Positions 24,800 through 38,781 of a stretch of 64,000 nucleotides of DNA are shown here, piece by piece. Under the pieces are notes generated by a model. It was not told the origin of the DNA. It saw only the letters and a program-made list of their open reading frames with translations, and made no database searches. The position numbers were made by a program, and so were the translations under genes. Positions within the stretch are counted from its first letter, which is position 1, and every line of letters starts with the position of its first letter. The DNA is from Zeugodacus cucurbitae (lineage: Eukaryota; Arthropoda; Insecta; Diptera; Tephritidae): contig NC_071670.1 of assembly GCF_028554725.1 (NCBI RefSeq), positions 620,001-684,000 on the forward strand, written 5' to 3'.

Positions 24800-27100
24800 C
24801 AACTAATGCGTACACGTAGTAAAATATGTTAAACAGTATGTGCTTGTTTTTTATTGCATCATTTCAATATTTACACATTCAGCTGTGTGTGCCATTACTT
24901 TAATCTAACTGTTAATGGCAAATGTAGGCATGCTAAATAAACAATTGAGGCAGCTGCCAATAAAAGCAAAAACAGCAAAATTGCCGGTACTAACAAATGG
25001 TGTGCATTAGTCATACAAAAATCGACGAATTGGGAAATGCTCATTTCAAATAAAACAAAAATAATAAAAATAACAACAAAAGTAAACAAAACTAAAAGCA
25101 TGCGAAGCGCTGTAACTGAATCAGCGACGAAAGTCCATTAGAAGCGAAAAAATATAGTAATTGAAAGGAATTGGCGTAAATCAAACATTTATATTCTCGA
25201 AAGCTGAACAAACAATAAAGGCAGCAAATGGAAAATGAAACATAAAATAAATTAGAAATAAATGAAATGCGAAAGCTATGCAAAAGCAGTTCGCAGTAAT
25301 GCCGCCGATCGATCGATCGCTTTGTGTGATCGTGAAACTGACCGGAGGCCAATGTGCCACACGCCGCGCCACACAGCAACAAGCTGTTACTTGCCGCCTT
25401 TGCGATGTGCAGAACTTTGTTTACACTCGCTCTGATGTTTTGCCAATCATTTTCGATTTTCTTTATGGCTGCCCCTTTTATTTTCTCTATTTAATTACAA
25501 CATATTTCATACAACAAACATCTTGTTGCGCGCGCCTTGGATTTGCGCCAAGTTAACGCATTGCTTGTAGCATAGAATTTCGCTATAATGAGCAGCCAAC
25601 AACAATTGGCTCATCGGCGGCTGGCTAAAAATACACATCTGACGCTAACGATGAGTGGCAAGTGGTTTGGCGGTGAGTAAACGCTAAGCTGACGGATGTG
25701 GAAAGACGGTGCGTGTTGCAAGTCTTGAACAGACAATTTTGAAAGGTTTGTCACGCTTGGGATTTCGGGTCCATTTTACGCCTTGAGGTTTTTTAGCAAT
25801 ATCGCCAAGGACCAATATTGGGTTTTAAGAGGTTTTGAGAGAGAGAAGATTTTAAACTAGTTTTGAAGGAAATATGCGAATTCTTGTGGATTCTGAAACG
25901 CATTGTTTTCCGAACCCTACCATTTGCTCGCATATAAAGCCTCAAGAAGTTCATTTCCACCAACCTTATATGCCATACCAGCTGCTCCTCTTCACTGTCA
26001 TTTTGTCAGCTTCGACTGGCATATTCATACCACAAGTCGCACAATTGACTTAATCCAGACGTTGCAACAGTGTCATTGGTGCCACAACAACTTGCAACAA
26101 CAAAGCAACATTTGTTTATTGAGCACTTCATCGATGGGCGAAATGAAGTCACTGCCGGCGATGTTGCGGCGCATCTACTGCGGATAGCAAGCAGGCGAGG
26201 CGCATTGATTGGCCGCAGACGGAGGCCAGACTGCCAGCGCAGCGCAGGCGCAGACTCATCAGTTTAATTTCTTATTACTATTATTATTTCTGCTGCAAAA
26301 AAACACCATCGGCGGCTGAGTGCTCAGCAGCATCGGCGCGGTCTTAATAAGTGAGCGCTTGTTGTTGTTTTAATGCGTTGTCTGCTCGATGAATTAGCGT
26401 TTTTGCGCATTTATCTGCACGATCACGCCCTACAAAGTCACTTGCGAGGCCCCTCGAGTGTGTGTCTGTTTGTCTTCGCTGATTACATGTGGCAAATGTC
26501 AGCGTGTCAAAAGTGGTAGTACACACAGTTGGCAACTCTATAGGCGCGCATGAATACCAGTTTAGATATGATATTTATGTACATATCTCTACAACAACAA
26601 CAGCAACTCATACGACTTATTCTTGCCTTACATATATGTATACATATTTGCATATGGTAAATGTATATGCGTCTATGTAGTAGGCAAGTTCACAAGTAGA
26701 ATTGGCACAACAAACATTTAATGGTGGCTATTAAATGCTGTGCGCGCTATCATTAAACAAAGTCCAAAGTAATGAATATGAATATTAAAATGGGCAGTGA
26801 TGAAACTTGTCGCGGTTGATACAAAGCGTAGCGCTCAAGTGGGCAGGAAATATTACAAAAAAATCAGCAAAGTAAAAAGTAAAAATGCTGTAATAAAAAT
26901 GTGTGCTTGTGCTTTATGTGATTTCTAAGTAGGAGAGCGTATAAATAAAAATAAACAAAAAATCCTGCAAATTTAAACTATTTTGTTGCCATATAATTAT
27001 GAAAACAGCTACAAATAATTTCGGTGTAAACGTTCAGTGTTTGCATTTTAGTATGATTATGAATGCATGTGTTTAAATTTTAAGTGACTATAATTATTTT
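24800..27100. other. non-coding stretch with a GC-richer block
   Basis: Segment 25290-25690 is GC-richer, with a GATCGATCGATCG run near 25306. An ATG at 25588 opens a frame that reaches a donor-like GGCG|GTGAGT at 25671/25672 and stops just beyond it. This could be a first exon but matches no protein I know. Segment 26150-26340 is also GC-rich. No gene is firmly supported. Confidence 0.4.
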
Positions 27101-27119
27101 ATACTTGAAAATTGTATAG

Positions 27120-27690
27120 AAAGAAAAAAATATTTTTTTTAATTCACAAATTAGATTTTAAATTATCTTTTAACTAAAATTAATAATTAATAAGAGTTTA
27201 ATATTATAATATAAGATAATTTAAAAAAATTTAATTTTACAGCTAGGAACACTTAAAATTAATGCAAAACATTTTTATTGAATTTTTATTAAATTAAAAA
27301 AATCATTTTGATATTTTTTTTGAATTTTAGTAAATAAAAAAAAAATATTAAAAAAATGTATTACAAACAAAAAATAAATAAATATTAACAAATTTGATTT
27401 TTAATTGTCTTTGATTTAAAAATACTAATTAATTAAATTTAATAATATAAAAAAAATAAGAAACAAATAATTTTAGAGCTAGAAACTCTTAAAATTAATG
27501 CAAAATGTGTTTAAAGGAATTTTCATTCATTGAAAAATATTATTGACATTTTTTGAATTTTTGGAAATCAAAATTTTTCAAAAAAAATATTTATTTGAAA
27601 AAAAAAAAAATTTGGAAAAAAATATTAAATTAAAAAAAAATTAGAAAAATTTCTTAATTTATAAATATATATATATTTTATAATACAGAT
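27120..27690. repeat. AT-rich imperfect tandem duplication, unit about 236 bases
   Basis: AGCTAGGAACACTTAAAATT at 27241 corresponds to AGCTAGAAACTCTTAAAATT at 27477, both followed by AATGCAAAA. The text before (TTAATAATTAATAAG versus TTAATTAAATTTAATAA) and after (TGATATTTTTTTTGAATTTT versus TGACATTTTTTGAATTTTT) also aligns with indels. It is an old, diverged duplication in very AT-rich DNA. Confidence 0.65.
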
Positions 27691-27699
27691 TGTTTCTAG

Positions 27700-30600
27700 C
27701 TTACATGAGCAACTATTTTTCCAGCAATATTTAGGTCTCAATACTTTCGTGGCCGTGTTAGAACCTTTTCAGCGCTGAATACAGTGCGTATACGTAACAA
27801 TACAGACAAACACACAAGTTTTTATAATTTTTTAAGCTAAATGCAATCGGAAAATAAAACTAATAGATCATTATCTCCTCCAAATATATGATTAAGTCAT
27901 TAGTGCGTTCAGCAATTAATGTGTTGCATGCACAATTGCCACTCAATGGTGTGTGAAAAAGGCACACACACAGGCTAATAGGCAAATAGCTGTCAAGGTG
28001 AGGCTTTAATGAAGCGCTAAATCACAAATAAAGCAATGACAGATCGTGAAAGATGCTGTTGCACAATTTAAATAAATATTATAAAAAAACAAAAAAAAAA
28101 ACAAAAAAAATAGTATTTATAAGTTGACAGCTAAGCGCAAAGCAATATCAAATAACTTGGGGCAAAACAAAGACATAAAGTATTTAAGAAAAATATAAAA
28201 AAATAAAAAAGGCATCAGACTTGTAACAACTCATTTACAAGCCGGCAAGTGTTCACCGAGTGTCCGACTAGCTTTGCGCCAGCCAGTTCGTTCAGCACAA
28301 TTAGCCGTTCGCGTTCATTCCATTCATTGCTTAAACTCACGCATTTATTTATTTGTGCGCTGTGTCATAAATATGAAAATTATTGCTAAGCTCTTATGCG
28401 CGTAAATATTTTCCACTGCTGTTTTGGCACTTTTCAAGCGAAGTGTCGTAAAATTTATACAAAATACTTGAAAGCATAAATTGACTTGACTTGCTTGGTG
28501 GCCGGCTGACGCGCTGACGCGCTGAGCTCATGCGCGTGTGAAAAGCAGACCGGACGGCTACTCAGCCTAAAACCGGCTGTCAGCTAAGCTGTGAGTGCGG
28601 CGAAGCATCTCCACAACTAATTGCCTGCTCAGGTTTTGGCAGCGGCGTCAACTAGTCTCAGACACCATTTTTTGTGTACCTACCTAAGCTGTGAAAGATC
28701 AAAATTTGGCATATACCATAGCAAAAAAACGTATATAAAAAATATTTAATGTTCAAGCTAGTTTAGAATTTTAAGCAGAGCTGATTAAAGAGATTTTTAC
28801 AAATATTAAAAAAAAAAATTTTATAAAAAATGTATAGAGAACAATATAAAATTAAGTAAACAAAATTAAAATAAAATTTGAAATTTCTTGACTTTCAAAA
28901 AATAATTAAATATCGACGATCTCTCCTGATTAAATTATTTTGTGCAATTTTCAAACTCCCTAAGCCTGAATATGACTCATTTAAAATGCATTTGTTTGAT
29001 TTAACCGTAATTGCTCTTGATTAATTTCGACAAGTTTTTAGCCAACTTCAATTAAGCGCTTCACATGAATATTGATATTCAATTGGCACACGAAGACGCT
29101 GTCCAGTGCAGCCAAATTAATGCGAAGAAGATGAAAAGCAAAAAAATTATACAAAAATAACAATAAAAAATTTAAAATAAAAATTAAAAAAAATTGATTT
29201 TCTTTTACCTTGAATTCGCACCGTTGTTGTTGCAATATAGTAATAAAACTCCGCTGAACTGAGGCGCCTCAGTCAGGAATTGATTTTCGAAAAATATTAA
29301 GGAAATGCGGTAAATTTATTTCAATTAATTTCGGGTTTCAGAATTAATAATGGAGTGTATACGAGGTCGTGCAACCTTTATTTGGGGACAATTAAGAATA
29401 CAATGTGCAGTTAATTCACTGTGTAATTATATTTTAACATTCCGAATAGTAAGAAGCTTGTTGCAGTCCTGCAGTTTTGAAATATAGCTTATTGATTTAA
29501 TTAAAGACTAAGGACGTTAAAATTAGTCCATCGTAATTTCGGTTGCTTCTTCGAAATAACCAAATCTATCGCCTCAGTTTCGATCAAAGCTTTTAGTTGA
29601 GTCCCGAAAAGCTAATATTATTCCAGAAATATTTAGAACGACATATTCAGAAGCAAAATCGGCTGTGTTTACAAATATCCAGTAGGACAATTTATAAAAG
29701 CCGTCTTACCATATTCTAGAATATCTGAATTTTGAACTTTTTAAGGAACATAGGACTTAGCCAAACTTGCATTATATTGTTTTAGCTTTCGTAAAAGCTT
29801 TTTCTTGGCGATCTGTTAGAAACATGCATTCTAGGGATTATTTTAGGACAGTTGAACCACATATTCTTTATTTCATTTCTGGGAATACTAATCTTCGAAG
29901 TAGATGAAGCTCTACGAATCACGTAAATAGAATCACGAAAATATACGGTAGATATAATATTTGATATCTTACTAAAACTATTATTTTTTCAATTTACTAA
30001 AAATTAATCAGTTAGATCTCTTGATATTTTCAAACAGTCAACGCAGTGTGATTTTCTCACCTTGTAGACTTAATTATTTTTTAATTAAAAAAACCAACAC
30101 ACATCTACATGTGCTGTCTCTAAGTATTTAAAATAAACAGTTGAATGCATTTGAAATGAAGAAGAAGAAAATACATAGAGAGAATATGTAAAGTGCATTT
30201 AAAAAGCACAACAACAGCAACAACATTGGCCAAAGCGGAAAAAAATAACATTGAAAATGGAACACAGCCGAGTCGCCCGGCGATGGAATGAGTGCATCAG
30301 GCGTGCGGCGCGGAGTGAGACGTGACACTGGTGCGGGAAGGGGTCCAATGGGTTGACAACAATGTGTAAAAAAATACAAAACAACATCAAATGCGTGCAG
30401 CAAAATTTCTTAGTGAAAGAAATTAAAAAATAATAAAAAATTGCGGCAAGCGAGCGCTTTCTGTGAATGTCTTTGTGTATTTCTGCGCGTCTGGCAACGC
30501 TTCAACATTTGCACAATTGCAGGTACAAAGGCATAAATAATGAAATAAAAGATACTATTTGTGACTTGCCCCATTTCTCCCACCTTGTTACCACTTCAAG

Positions 30601-33600
30601 TGCGTTTGATCAGCTGTTTAGTATTGGAGATCAGCTATTTGAACACCATAGCATAGTCGAATGGCTCTACATTAGTGTAAATATACACTCACATACACAA
30701 CATACAACTGGAGCAGTGTTTTATGCGACTTTCAAACGGCTCTTGGCCAGACAACATTTCCTTGTCTACACAATTTGATTGAGATGATGCATAAATTCGA
30801 GTAAATACACAGTTATTTGCTGTGTATCAGTATGTTTACATAAGAAATAATTAACCGACAGATACATAACTGTATGTTTTGTGTGTAATATGAGTTAGTC
30901 TAATATTTACACATAAGAATCTGCTTCCTCGCATGCTCTGTATGCTATCTGACATTACAGACTCTAGATAAGCGTGAATTGTAGTGTCTATCATGGCATA
31001 AATAAGTGCTGAGTGGCGAATTTGCGCTAATTAATGCTTGACAACTTCTTTAGAAAATCAAGTTTATTATATTTCTTGAAATCTACGGCCAAGTTATTCC
31101 AAAAAAGTTCGACAATTATTCGAGGTTTATATTTTGCACTCTATATTCACCAATTGAGCATACATACAGTGACGCTTGAGCTGAAAGGCATCCCATTTCA
31201 GAGCCAATCGAAACTTCAAAAGCCTACATTCTACACTTAGAAACAAAATCATTAGCCTCTTCAACACCCCGACTTCAATTTGTTAAAAATTTCGTTAGCT
31301 ACTTTGCTTAAAATGAAAAAGAGAAATGCTGCTTTCTCATTGGTCAGCTAGTAAATTGTGTACTCTTTGCTTGAGAGGCACAAAATATGCGAGAGTAAAA
31401 GCAAGAGTTCACTGAGGGAATGTTTTAGTTCTAAATATGTTTATTTGGACTTAGAAAATCACAAAAAAATTTATTTTAGTTTAACTTTGCATTTGTATCT
31501 TCTCAAGAGCTTTTATGAATGTTTATCATTGTAGAAATTCAAAGCTTAGTAACCGAACCATAACCTGATCTTTGCTATGTTTTTCTGCATTTTTTATGTT
31601 TTTTTTCTTGAATCTTCTTCGATGTTGTAGCTTGTCTGAAAAATGTTTCCCACATTAACTTGCGACCCAACGATCTTTAGCACTGCGTTGAGATGAAATA
31701 TGAATAAAAGCAGAAAATATGAAATGAGATGACAACGAGAGCCAGCCTATCTGTTAGAAAATCTCAGCAAGCGCAGTGAAAAATGAACTTGCCAGAAGAA
31801 ATGCTGATACGCTAAGTTGGTGGACACGTTTAATGGTTGCGCTAATGCACATTTCTTGTAGGACTCGTCTAACTAGCAAACATAAAACTATATACAGGGT
31901 GTTGTAGGATAGTGAGTTTCAAATTTGAGTTTCAAGTGCGCAAATGATGCATTTACGTCGTGATTTGAGAACATTTTTAGTCAGTAGTTGGTTAGTTGGT
32001 GTCAAGTTTGGCTGCAGATCACAGTGAGCGCTTATCACCAGAAGCAGCAGACTGAAACTGAGCCTGTCTAGCAGGCATACATCTCTCGTTAAATGAAAAA
32101 ATATTGCTCGTGGCAGGTTATTAGAGATTTTTATTTACTTTTTAAATAAAGTTTCACAAAGTAGAATAAGTAGCTATTCTCTTTGGACTAACAGTGAAGT
32201 TATATAAAACGCTTAATTCAAACTTCGTTTACTTTCTCACACTTTCGTTTTTACTGAATTAAAAATAAAAATATTTTTTATTCATTTCTTTTTGATTTTT
32301 TCCAAACTTTTCCACAATTCTCGCGTCGCATAATCAGCAGAAAGTGTAGAACGGTGAGATAAGTTTTCAGTTGCAGTTGATAACAGTGCGTGACTGTTCC
32401 AATGCGTTCCTGAACATTCATTTGGCCTCATTAATTGTTTGCACACACACACACACTTAGAAACCAGTAAACGGTGCACGATCGCTGCCTCACCTGCGCA
32501 CCACTCCCTCAATTTATCAACGCTTGCTTTATGATATGCTTCTCTTTAGCTCATGTACTTTATCAATTTGCAACGCAGTAACAATAATAAAAACTAATAA
32601 AAACGGGGAATATGAACAAATAGTTCTACGACTTTTCGATAAACACTTCGTATGCCTTCAAACGCCAATTATACTTAGATATATAAATATATATATTTAT
32701 GTACATTTGGCAGCTGTTAAAATGCTTGGCAAACATTGCGTAATATTTCAAGGTAATAATTGTGCGAATATTCGCGCATTTATTTTTCGAAGATTTTCAA
32801 ATTTGCTTTATCGAAGCAGGCCAGAAATTAGGAGGAGAAGATGTTAAATAAATTATTTGGTAATTTTTTGCTTTGAAAATATATATTTAGCATTTTTAAT
32901 TTTTTTAAATTAATATAATTTTAATTTTTTTTTTGGAATATGTCCGCAAATTTTATTTTAAAATATTTTTAAAAAATTTGTATTTTATTTTTGCTTTATT
33001 TAAAGTTTTGTATTATTATTTATTCAATTTTATTATTTTACTTTTTTTGTTGTCGTCCAAAAACAATTTTTAAGCTATCGAAGATTTCGCCAAAATTTTT
33101 GATTTTTTGAGGAAACATTAAGTTTACACTTGCCCCTCATCCTGTACATGCAACACACACACATTTGTTTAGTGAATCATTATTTATGAGTGTGTGTTTC
33201 TTCGCCTTTTTACGCCATTCATTAAACAGAAGTTGCACATTTGGCACATATGGACACAATGTGTGGCGGAACTGTCTTCGCTGCCACAGTTTTAGCAGTG
33301 CGTCGCGCGTTTTTTACTTTTCCCAGCAACAAATTTTTATTTTTATTTTCGCTTTTTGGCACATTTCGTTTATAAACAACGATTAATTGCGAAATGAACA
33401 CCACCCGCTTCCCTCGTGCCCACAAGCGTCGCCTGTCGCCACCACTGAGTAGGTCAACAGCGATGCGTTCCAGCTTTTTTCGGCGCATGTAGCAAGTTAT
33501 TAACATTAGGCGCTGAGCAATTACTCGCCACACACACACAGCGCACAGTCTATGCAAAATTGAGTCAAAACCATATGCGCCAGCGCTTCGTCTTCGCGCT

Positions 33601-36600
33601 GGAATTTTATCTCACGCAATTTCGTTTCAGCAATTTCAGCTTCCTTTTTTCTCATTTCTCGTGTGTTGTTGCGCGCTGTCGCAACTTGAGTGCGCGGCCT
33701 TTTAGTTATGCGTTGCATATGGTGCACTTATGTGGCATTTGCAACGGCTGTTGTACGTCTTTATGGGGCACTTGTTGGTGCAACCATAAAGAAAACAACA
33801 AAATATCGCAGCAGATACGAAACATGTTGCAGAAGTGTTTCTAAATATAAAATGAATTTGAGCCAAGTTGAAGTGCTGCCGCCCTCAATGATTGGGTGGC
33901 TGGCAAACCTGAATGAATGAAATGAAAATCAGGGACTCAGCTGAGAGGCATGTGTATTCCAGAATGAAATTATTAAACAGCGCAATGTGGAAGCGAGTTG
34001 TTGATTCAGATGCAATAATTTTGCTTTTATAATGTACAAATTTCGAAAAAAAAAATGGAAAACCATCGTAATTTAAGAAAACTGAAAATTACGATACTTA
34101 AAGGGTGCTATTTTAGAGGTATAGAACTTTTCTTGAAATAAGCTGCAATAAATGAATGTTAATGACCCAAATTTTGCGATTTTTATTGACCCAGAAAGTA
34201 AAGAAAGCCTTTAGAGTCGATTCAAGAACGGCACAACCTAACCTAAAAAATATTGTGCCAACATTTCAATCTTAAAATACACTAATATTGAGAGGAGGAA
34301 TTCAGGCGTACAATAATGTTCCGATAATTACTATGTTATTTTTGTTGTTGTTGGTTTCTACTGCAGCAACAACACGCATAATCACGCAGTCAACTGCATG
34401 TTCAACGACGAAGTGATAAGAGCTTGCACTTGTGCAACGCGCACTCACAGCGCACACTTAGTGAAAATCTGTGAGTGGCGTTACACAATAAAATAAATTA
34501 AATAATAACAATTTGTAATTAAAAACAAATCAAAAGGGGAGCAACACAGATTACGACGACGCACGAAGATGCTGGCTTGACCCCTTTTCACAACTTCCGA
34601 TTTGATAAATGACTTTGACGCAGGCAGCAAAAGCAGCTAAAGTCAAAGACAAATGCAACAACAATAACACAAAGACAACAACAAAAAACGGTAACGTTAA
34701 TCTAAGCAGCAAATTTGGAGCGTTTTTTTTTTTAAGGGAAAAGTGGAGCAGTCGAAATTCAAGCGGCATATAGAACAGCAGAGTTCAAGCGCATAGAGAT
34801 TATGATGATCTGAAAGCTTTCTTTGCATTTGAATATATTTTTTGATTTCTTAAAACCATGTAGAAACCTTATTTAAAGTATTTTAAACTCATAATGTGTG
34901 GACTTCCTGCGCCAAGATGTGCCAAAGTTGCAGATAACCCCGCGCTAAAGTCTCTCGAAATCAGCGCTAATCTGCGCTAAATTTATTTGAAAGTTCAGTT
35001 TGTGGCTGAAATTTATCACTCAAACACATACAAACTATTTTTTATAGAAATCCATGCATGCTTGAGGCAGCCAGTGACAACGCGCTTTTCGCGCGAATTG
35101 AAGTTCAAAGTCAGTCTTTCGCCGAGTGGCGACAATAAGCGTGCTATCAACACGCTTAAATTGGATTTTTTTTTTTTCTAACAAAAACTATTCCAACTTT
35201 TTAGTGGCATACTGCTATTATATAATCTTTTATTTTCTACAAAATCAAACCGCGGTTTAATACACAATTGAATTTAGGTTTCAACTTCACATGGCGCGCT
35301 GATAACACGCACACACACATCATTCATTATCAGTAACGAAGAGCCACCGGCCGGACGCGATCGACGATCGGCAGCGCCGCCGCTATTCGCCAGCATAAAT
35401 TGCTATTTTTGGCTAACCTTTTGCAGCAGCAGCGCTTGCGAGCGTTTGCGTGAATGTTTGAATTGTTGTGACGTGATTTATGCGTTTGTTGTTGTCAATT
35501 GCTGTTGCTGCTGTCTTCGTGCGATAGTGTCTTCTGCCTTGGCTTCAGCGACGCCGCTGATAACCTGGCCTATTATTTATTTGCTTGTATCCCGCCTCTG
35601 TTCGTTCAGCTTGAACTTTATTATTGAACTCATTTGCTTTTATGATTTGTTTGTTGTTGCAATTGTTGAGAAAACACTGTTAAAATAGCAATTAATTATA
35701 TTTTTTCCTCACAATTTAATATTTATTCTGGCTTATTTTTATTATAAATGTGTAGCTGGTGTATGTGCGAGATTAGAAGATCCGGTGTTGGGGCGTACAA
35801 AAGTGGAACAACATGTCCTTGAACAAAATATTAAATAAATACGATTTTATGGTAAACGGAAATGGTAATCGATTGGCGGTGTAAACAATTGACTGATTTA
35901 TGGATTGAAAGTGGGAAATATTTTGGAAAATAATATTTTTTATTGCAAAATTTGAAAATTTTAGTTTTGAAAATATTGAAAAATTAAAAAAAAACTTCAA
36001 AGAAATGGCAACATCAAAACAGTGGCAACACAATCAAACTCATATTTGTGTTTCGAAAATCATATTAATCTACATACATGTATATATGTATATATTTTAG
36101 TACAAAATTATTGTTTTTGCTTCTGTTTTTCTCGCTTTTCGCATTGTTTACTTTGAAGCTCGGGCTTTCGGGCCATAAAATAATATTTTTGACTAGACTC
36201 GCTTGTAAATAATGAACATTACATGGAGGTGTTAACCGCTTGATTATCGCATAATAAAAGCGATTATCTTGCAAACGCTTATAAACATAAATACACGCGC
36301 ATTGTTGTTGGCATTATGTTTACATTTGAGTTTGTGCTGTGAACTACTTTAAGTTGGCAACACATATTTTTAATAAAAAATATAAAATCGTGAAATTTTA
36401 TAGAGACAGAGGCTGAGAGGATTGTTGTTCAGCAAACCAAAATACTTAATTTTTATGATTATGCGAAGAAACCCTTTCGAGTTCTACATAAACTAAAAAA
36501 GATCTCTAAGTAAACGCGCGAGGGCTATGAATAGTGAATGGTTGTTGAAGGAGAGACTATCCTGAAAAATGACGATAGAACGAGTGATCTAACAATGCGT

Positions 36601-38150
36601 AAAAGTACAGAAAAATCATATCATTAAGTAATCCATTCATTTCACTAAACATAATGTGTCTTCATATCACAAACTTTAATATAAAATCACTTTAAAGATC
36701 ATAGATGATACTGTTTATCTTCAAGAGACCCAGAAGAATCTCAAAGATATTGGTTTGAAGATCAGGAACTATCGAAACTATCACACTATCTATCTCAAAA
36801 CAGGGCTTCGGCCTCTATCTTTTGCCTAAAGATAGTAATTCTTATTCTCTAATGTTTCCTAACGCAGTACAATCTCTGGGTAAACCGAGCATTCCAGACC
36901 TGGTCACTTACATTGTGACGCACATCCTGTTAATAAATTATTTAGAATTACAAATTATGTATGCAGTCATCGAAAGATCGGCTGCTTATGTAACATTTTC
37001 CATTACTTTTTCTATTACAATATTCTAAAATTAACTCGCTTACTTCATCTAACGGCATATACGAGTATGCTTATCTATCAGCGGAATGTCGTAAGTAAAT
37101 CTTGCAGTTATTGTTGTTGGTTGAAAGCAAAATATACATGGCAAATATGAGTATTTTAAGTAGAACTTCTCGCAAAGTTCAGCAACAAGCTTTGCTTGCT
37201 GTGACTCACCTGGCAACTTATTAGAAATATTGTTCGACTTGCATATGCAAATATATGCTTTACAAAGGAAGAAGAAGAAGAGTTGAAGGAGGAGAGAGCA
37301 AATATTGTAGCAAAGTCTGGCCGATCAGCGCTAGGCTAATATACAGGTTGACAAGTTTGTGAGGTAACTCTAGAGCAAAATGCATTAGAATTTCCACGAA
37401 TATTTAAACGACCCTATAGAAGGGGTTTTCCCCCTTTGACACAAACACTAAATAATTTATGTGTTTTTAAATATGACTTTAGATTTTATTGCCTGGTGGC
37501 AGATAAGATTTTTAGCAAGCAATTGGATTATGCTTTTTAATAACAATTTTAAGTGCACATTAAAAAACGTCTGAATGGATTTCTTCGGAGGAAATCGTCG
37601 ATCACTTTTATATAAAAATTAAAAAAAAATGTGAAAAAATAGTTTCTCAATTATTTTACTTTCTTAATAAATTGTGGGCTAAATGCGAAATTCAAAAGAA
37701 CGATTTTTTAATTATCCACGAACAACTGCTTCTAACAGTGCTTTCAAGTGTTAAAAATAGCCTTCTCGAGTCGAACTCTCGATTTATCGGCTATTCGGAG
37801 CTGGTTTGAAATTTGAGAGGTTAAACTTTCTAGGAATAATCAAGTCTCAAAACTTAAACGTTAGGGATCACCTAACTTAAAAAATTAATTTAAACACCCT
37901 ACTTATTCTTTCAAATAATGCAGAGACCACTTAAAATGTAATTTTCCAAATTCTTTAGAAACACCTATGGTCCAGTATTTTTATGGTAGAATAAAAGATT
38001 AAAGGCAATTCGAGACCGGTAGAAAAATACAATTAAAGACAATCTGAGATCACACACATTTTATAAGGCTTTCACATTGTAACTTTCAAATAGAAGAATA
38101 TGTGTTCCAAAAATCACACATTTCCACTTAATCAACATTCACACAATTTT
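27700..38150. other. long non-coding stretch, predicted intron of the minus-strand gene
   Basis: No coding exon is supportable. Notable contents: GC-richer patches at 28490-28640, 33410-33780 and 35340-35560; low-complexity AT blocks at 28070-28210, 28790-28880 and 32870-33050; and CA runs near 32445. Frames such as 33521-33727 on the minus strand look charged and helical, but have no domain and no splice partner. If the coding exon at 38160 is right, this lies inside its first coding intron. Confidence 0.45.
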
Positions 38151-38159
38151 AAGACTCAC

Positions 38160-38297
38160 CTTAGCCGTTGCCGTGTGGTAGGTGCCACATGTGGCATGCA
38201 ATATTAGTAGCACTGCCACCACTTTGAAGATCATCGAGGCACTCCATAGCGTTCGCCTCGCGGCGTTCGCACCGCTTTGGGGTACCTGAGACCCCAT
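38160..38297 (-). CDS. 5' coding exon with signal peptide, secreted or membrane protein
   Basis: From ATG at 38297 the minus strand encodes exactly 46 codons and then meets a near-perfect donor, AAG|GTGAGT, in phase 0. Residues 22-38 (MIFKVVAVLLILHATCG) form a hydrophobic core preceded by a basic stretch (ARR) and followed by small residues suited to signal-peptidase cleavage, so the product should enter the secretory pathway. Residues 1-21 form an extended, polar N-terminus; Met22 could also serve as the start. The family cannot be told from the signal peptide, which diverges quickly. The next exon would begin in phase 0 beyond a very long intron, probably outside the window. Upstream there is no ATG back to the acceptor at 38501. 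A chance combination remains possible because the exon is short. Confidence 0.6.
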
Positions 38298-38500
38298 CTC
38301 GCCGTTCGCCGTCTGTCTGCGGTTGGCTGCGTCTGTGCGTGAATATTTTCACTTGGAAAATCGAATGTCAGCGCCAAGCGAAATTTGAAGAATTTCGAAA
38401 ATAATGCAAACTAAGGAGCGCTACAAATCAAAAGTTGGCGCGACGTGCTAATAATTTTTACTAGTTTCTTTCTAATTGTTATTGTTTATTCTGTTTATAA
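38298..38500 (-). other. 5'-UTR part of the coding exon, with strong acceptor
   Basis: On the minus strand a long T tract ending TTTTTTTTACAG (AG at 38502-38501) forms one of the best acceptors in the window. The 203 bases from there to the ATG at 38297 contain no other ATG, as expected for a leader directly before a start codon. With the coding part this gives a 341-base exon. Alternatively transcription starts nearby and the T tract is unrelated; the GC-rich region above 38700 could then hold the promoter. Confidence 0.45.
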
Positions 38501-38781
38501 CTGTAAAAAAAACTAAAAAAAAAAATCGAATAATAAAACATTTGTTGTTGTTGCTACAAATTATTCAATTGTGTTTTCTGTATGGCACTAGTGAAGAACT
38601 GCAGAGCACATAAATGAAGAATTCGCGTTCTTGTTCTTGTTCTCGTTCGCGTTGCAATTATTTTGCTTTGTGTTTTGAAATATGATTTTCTCGACGCTTT
38701 AGCGCTTTTTGACATTTGCTCGCATTTAGGAACGCTTCGCGCGAAACGCGTATTCCGCGGCTTTTTTTATTTCATTTAAAT

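Noticed and set aside
29358..29400. ATACGAGGTCGTGCAACC, similar to the word at 43350
   Set aside because: Shares only ACGAGGTCG; flanks do not align and no element structure is visible.
30467..30778. Plus-strand frame of 103 codons with acceptor-like AATTGCAG|GTAC inside
   Set aside because: No known domain; GTACAA is a poor donor, so neither an exon nor a recursive site is supported.
32282..32512. Minus-strand frame containing CAG|GTGAGG
   Set aside because: No pyrimidine tract or frame continuity upstream; the peptide is partly encoded by a CA repeat.
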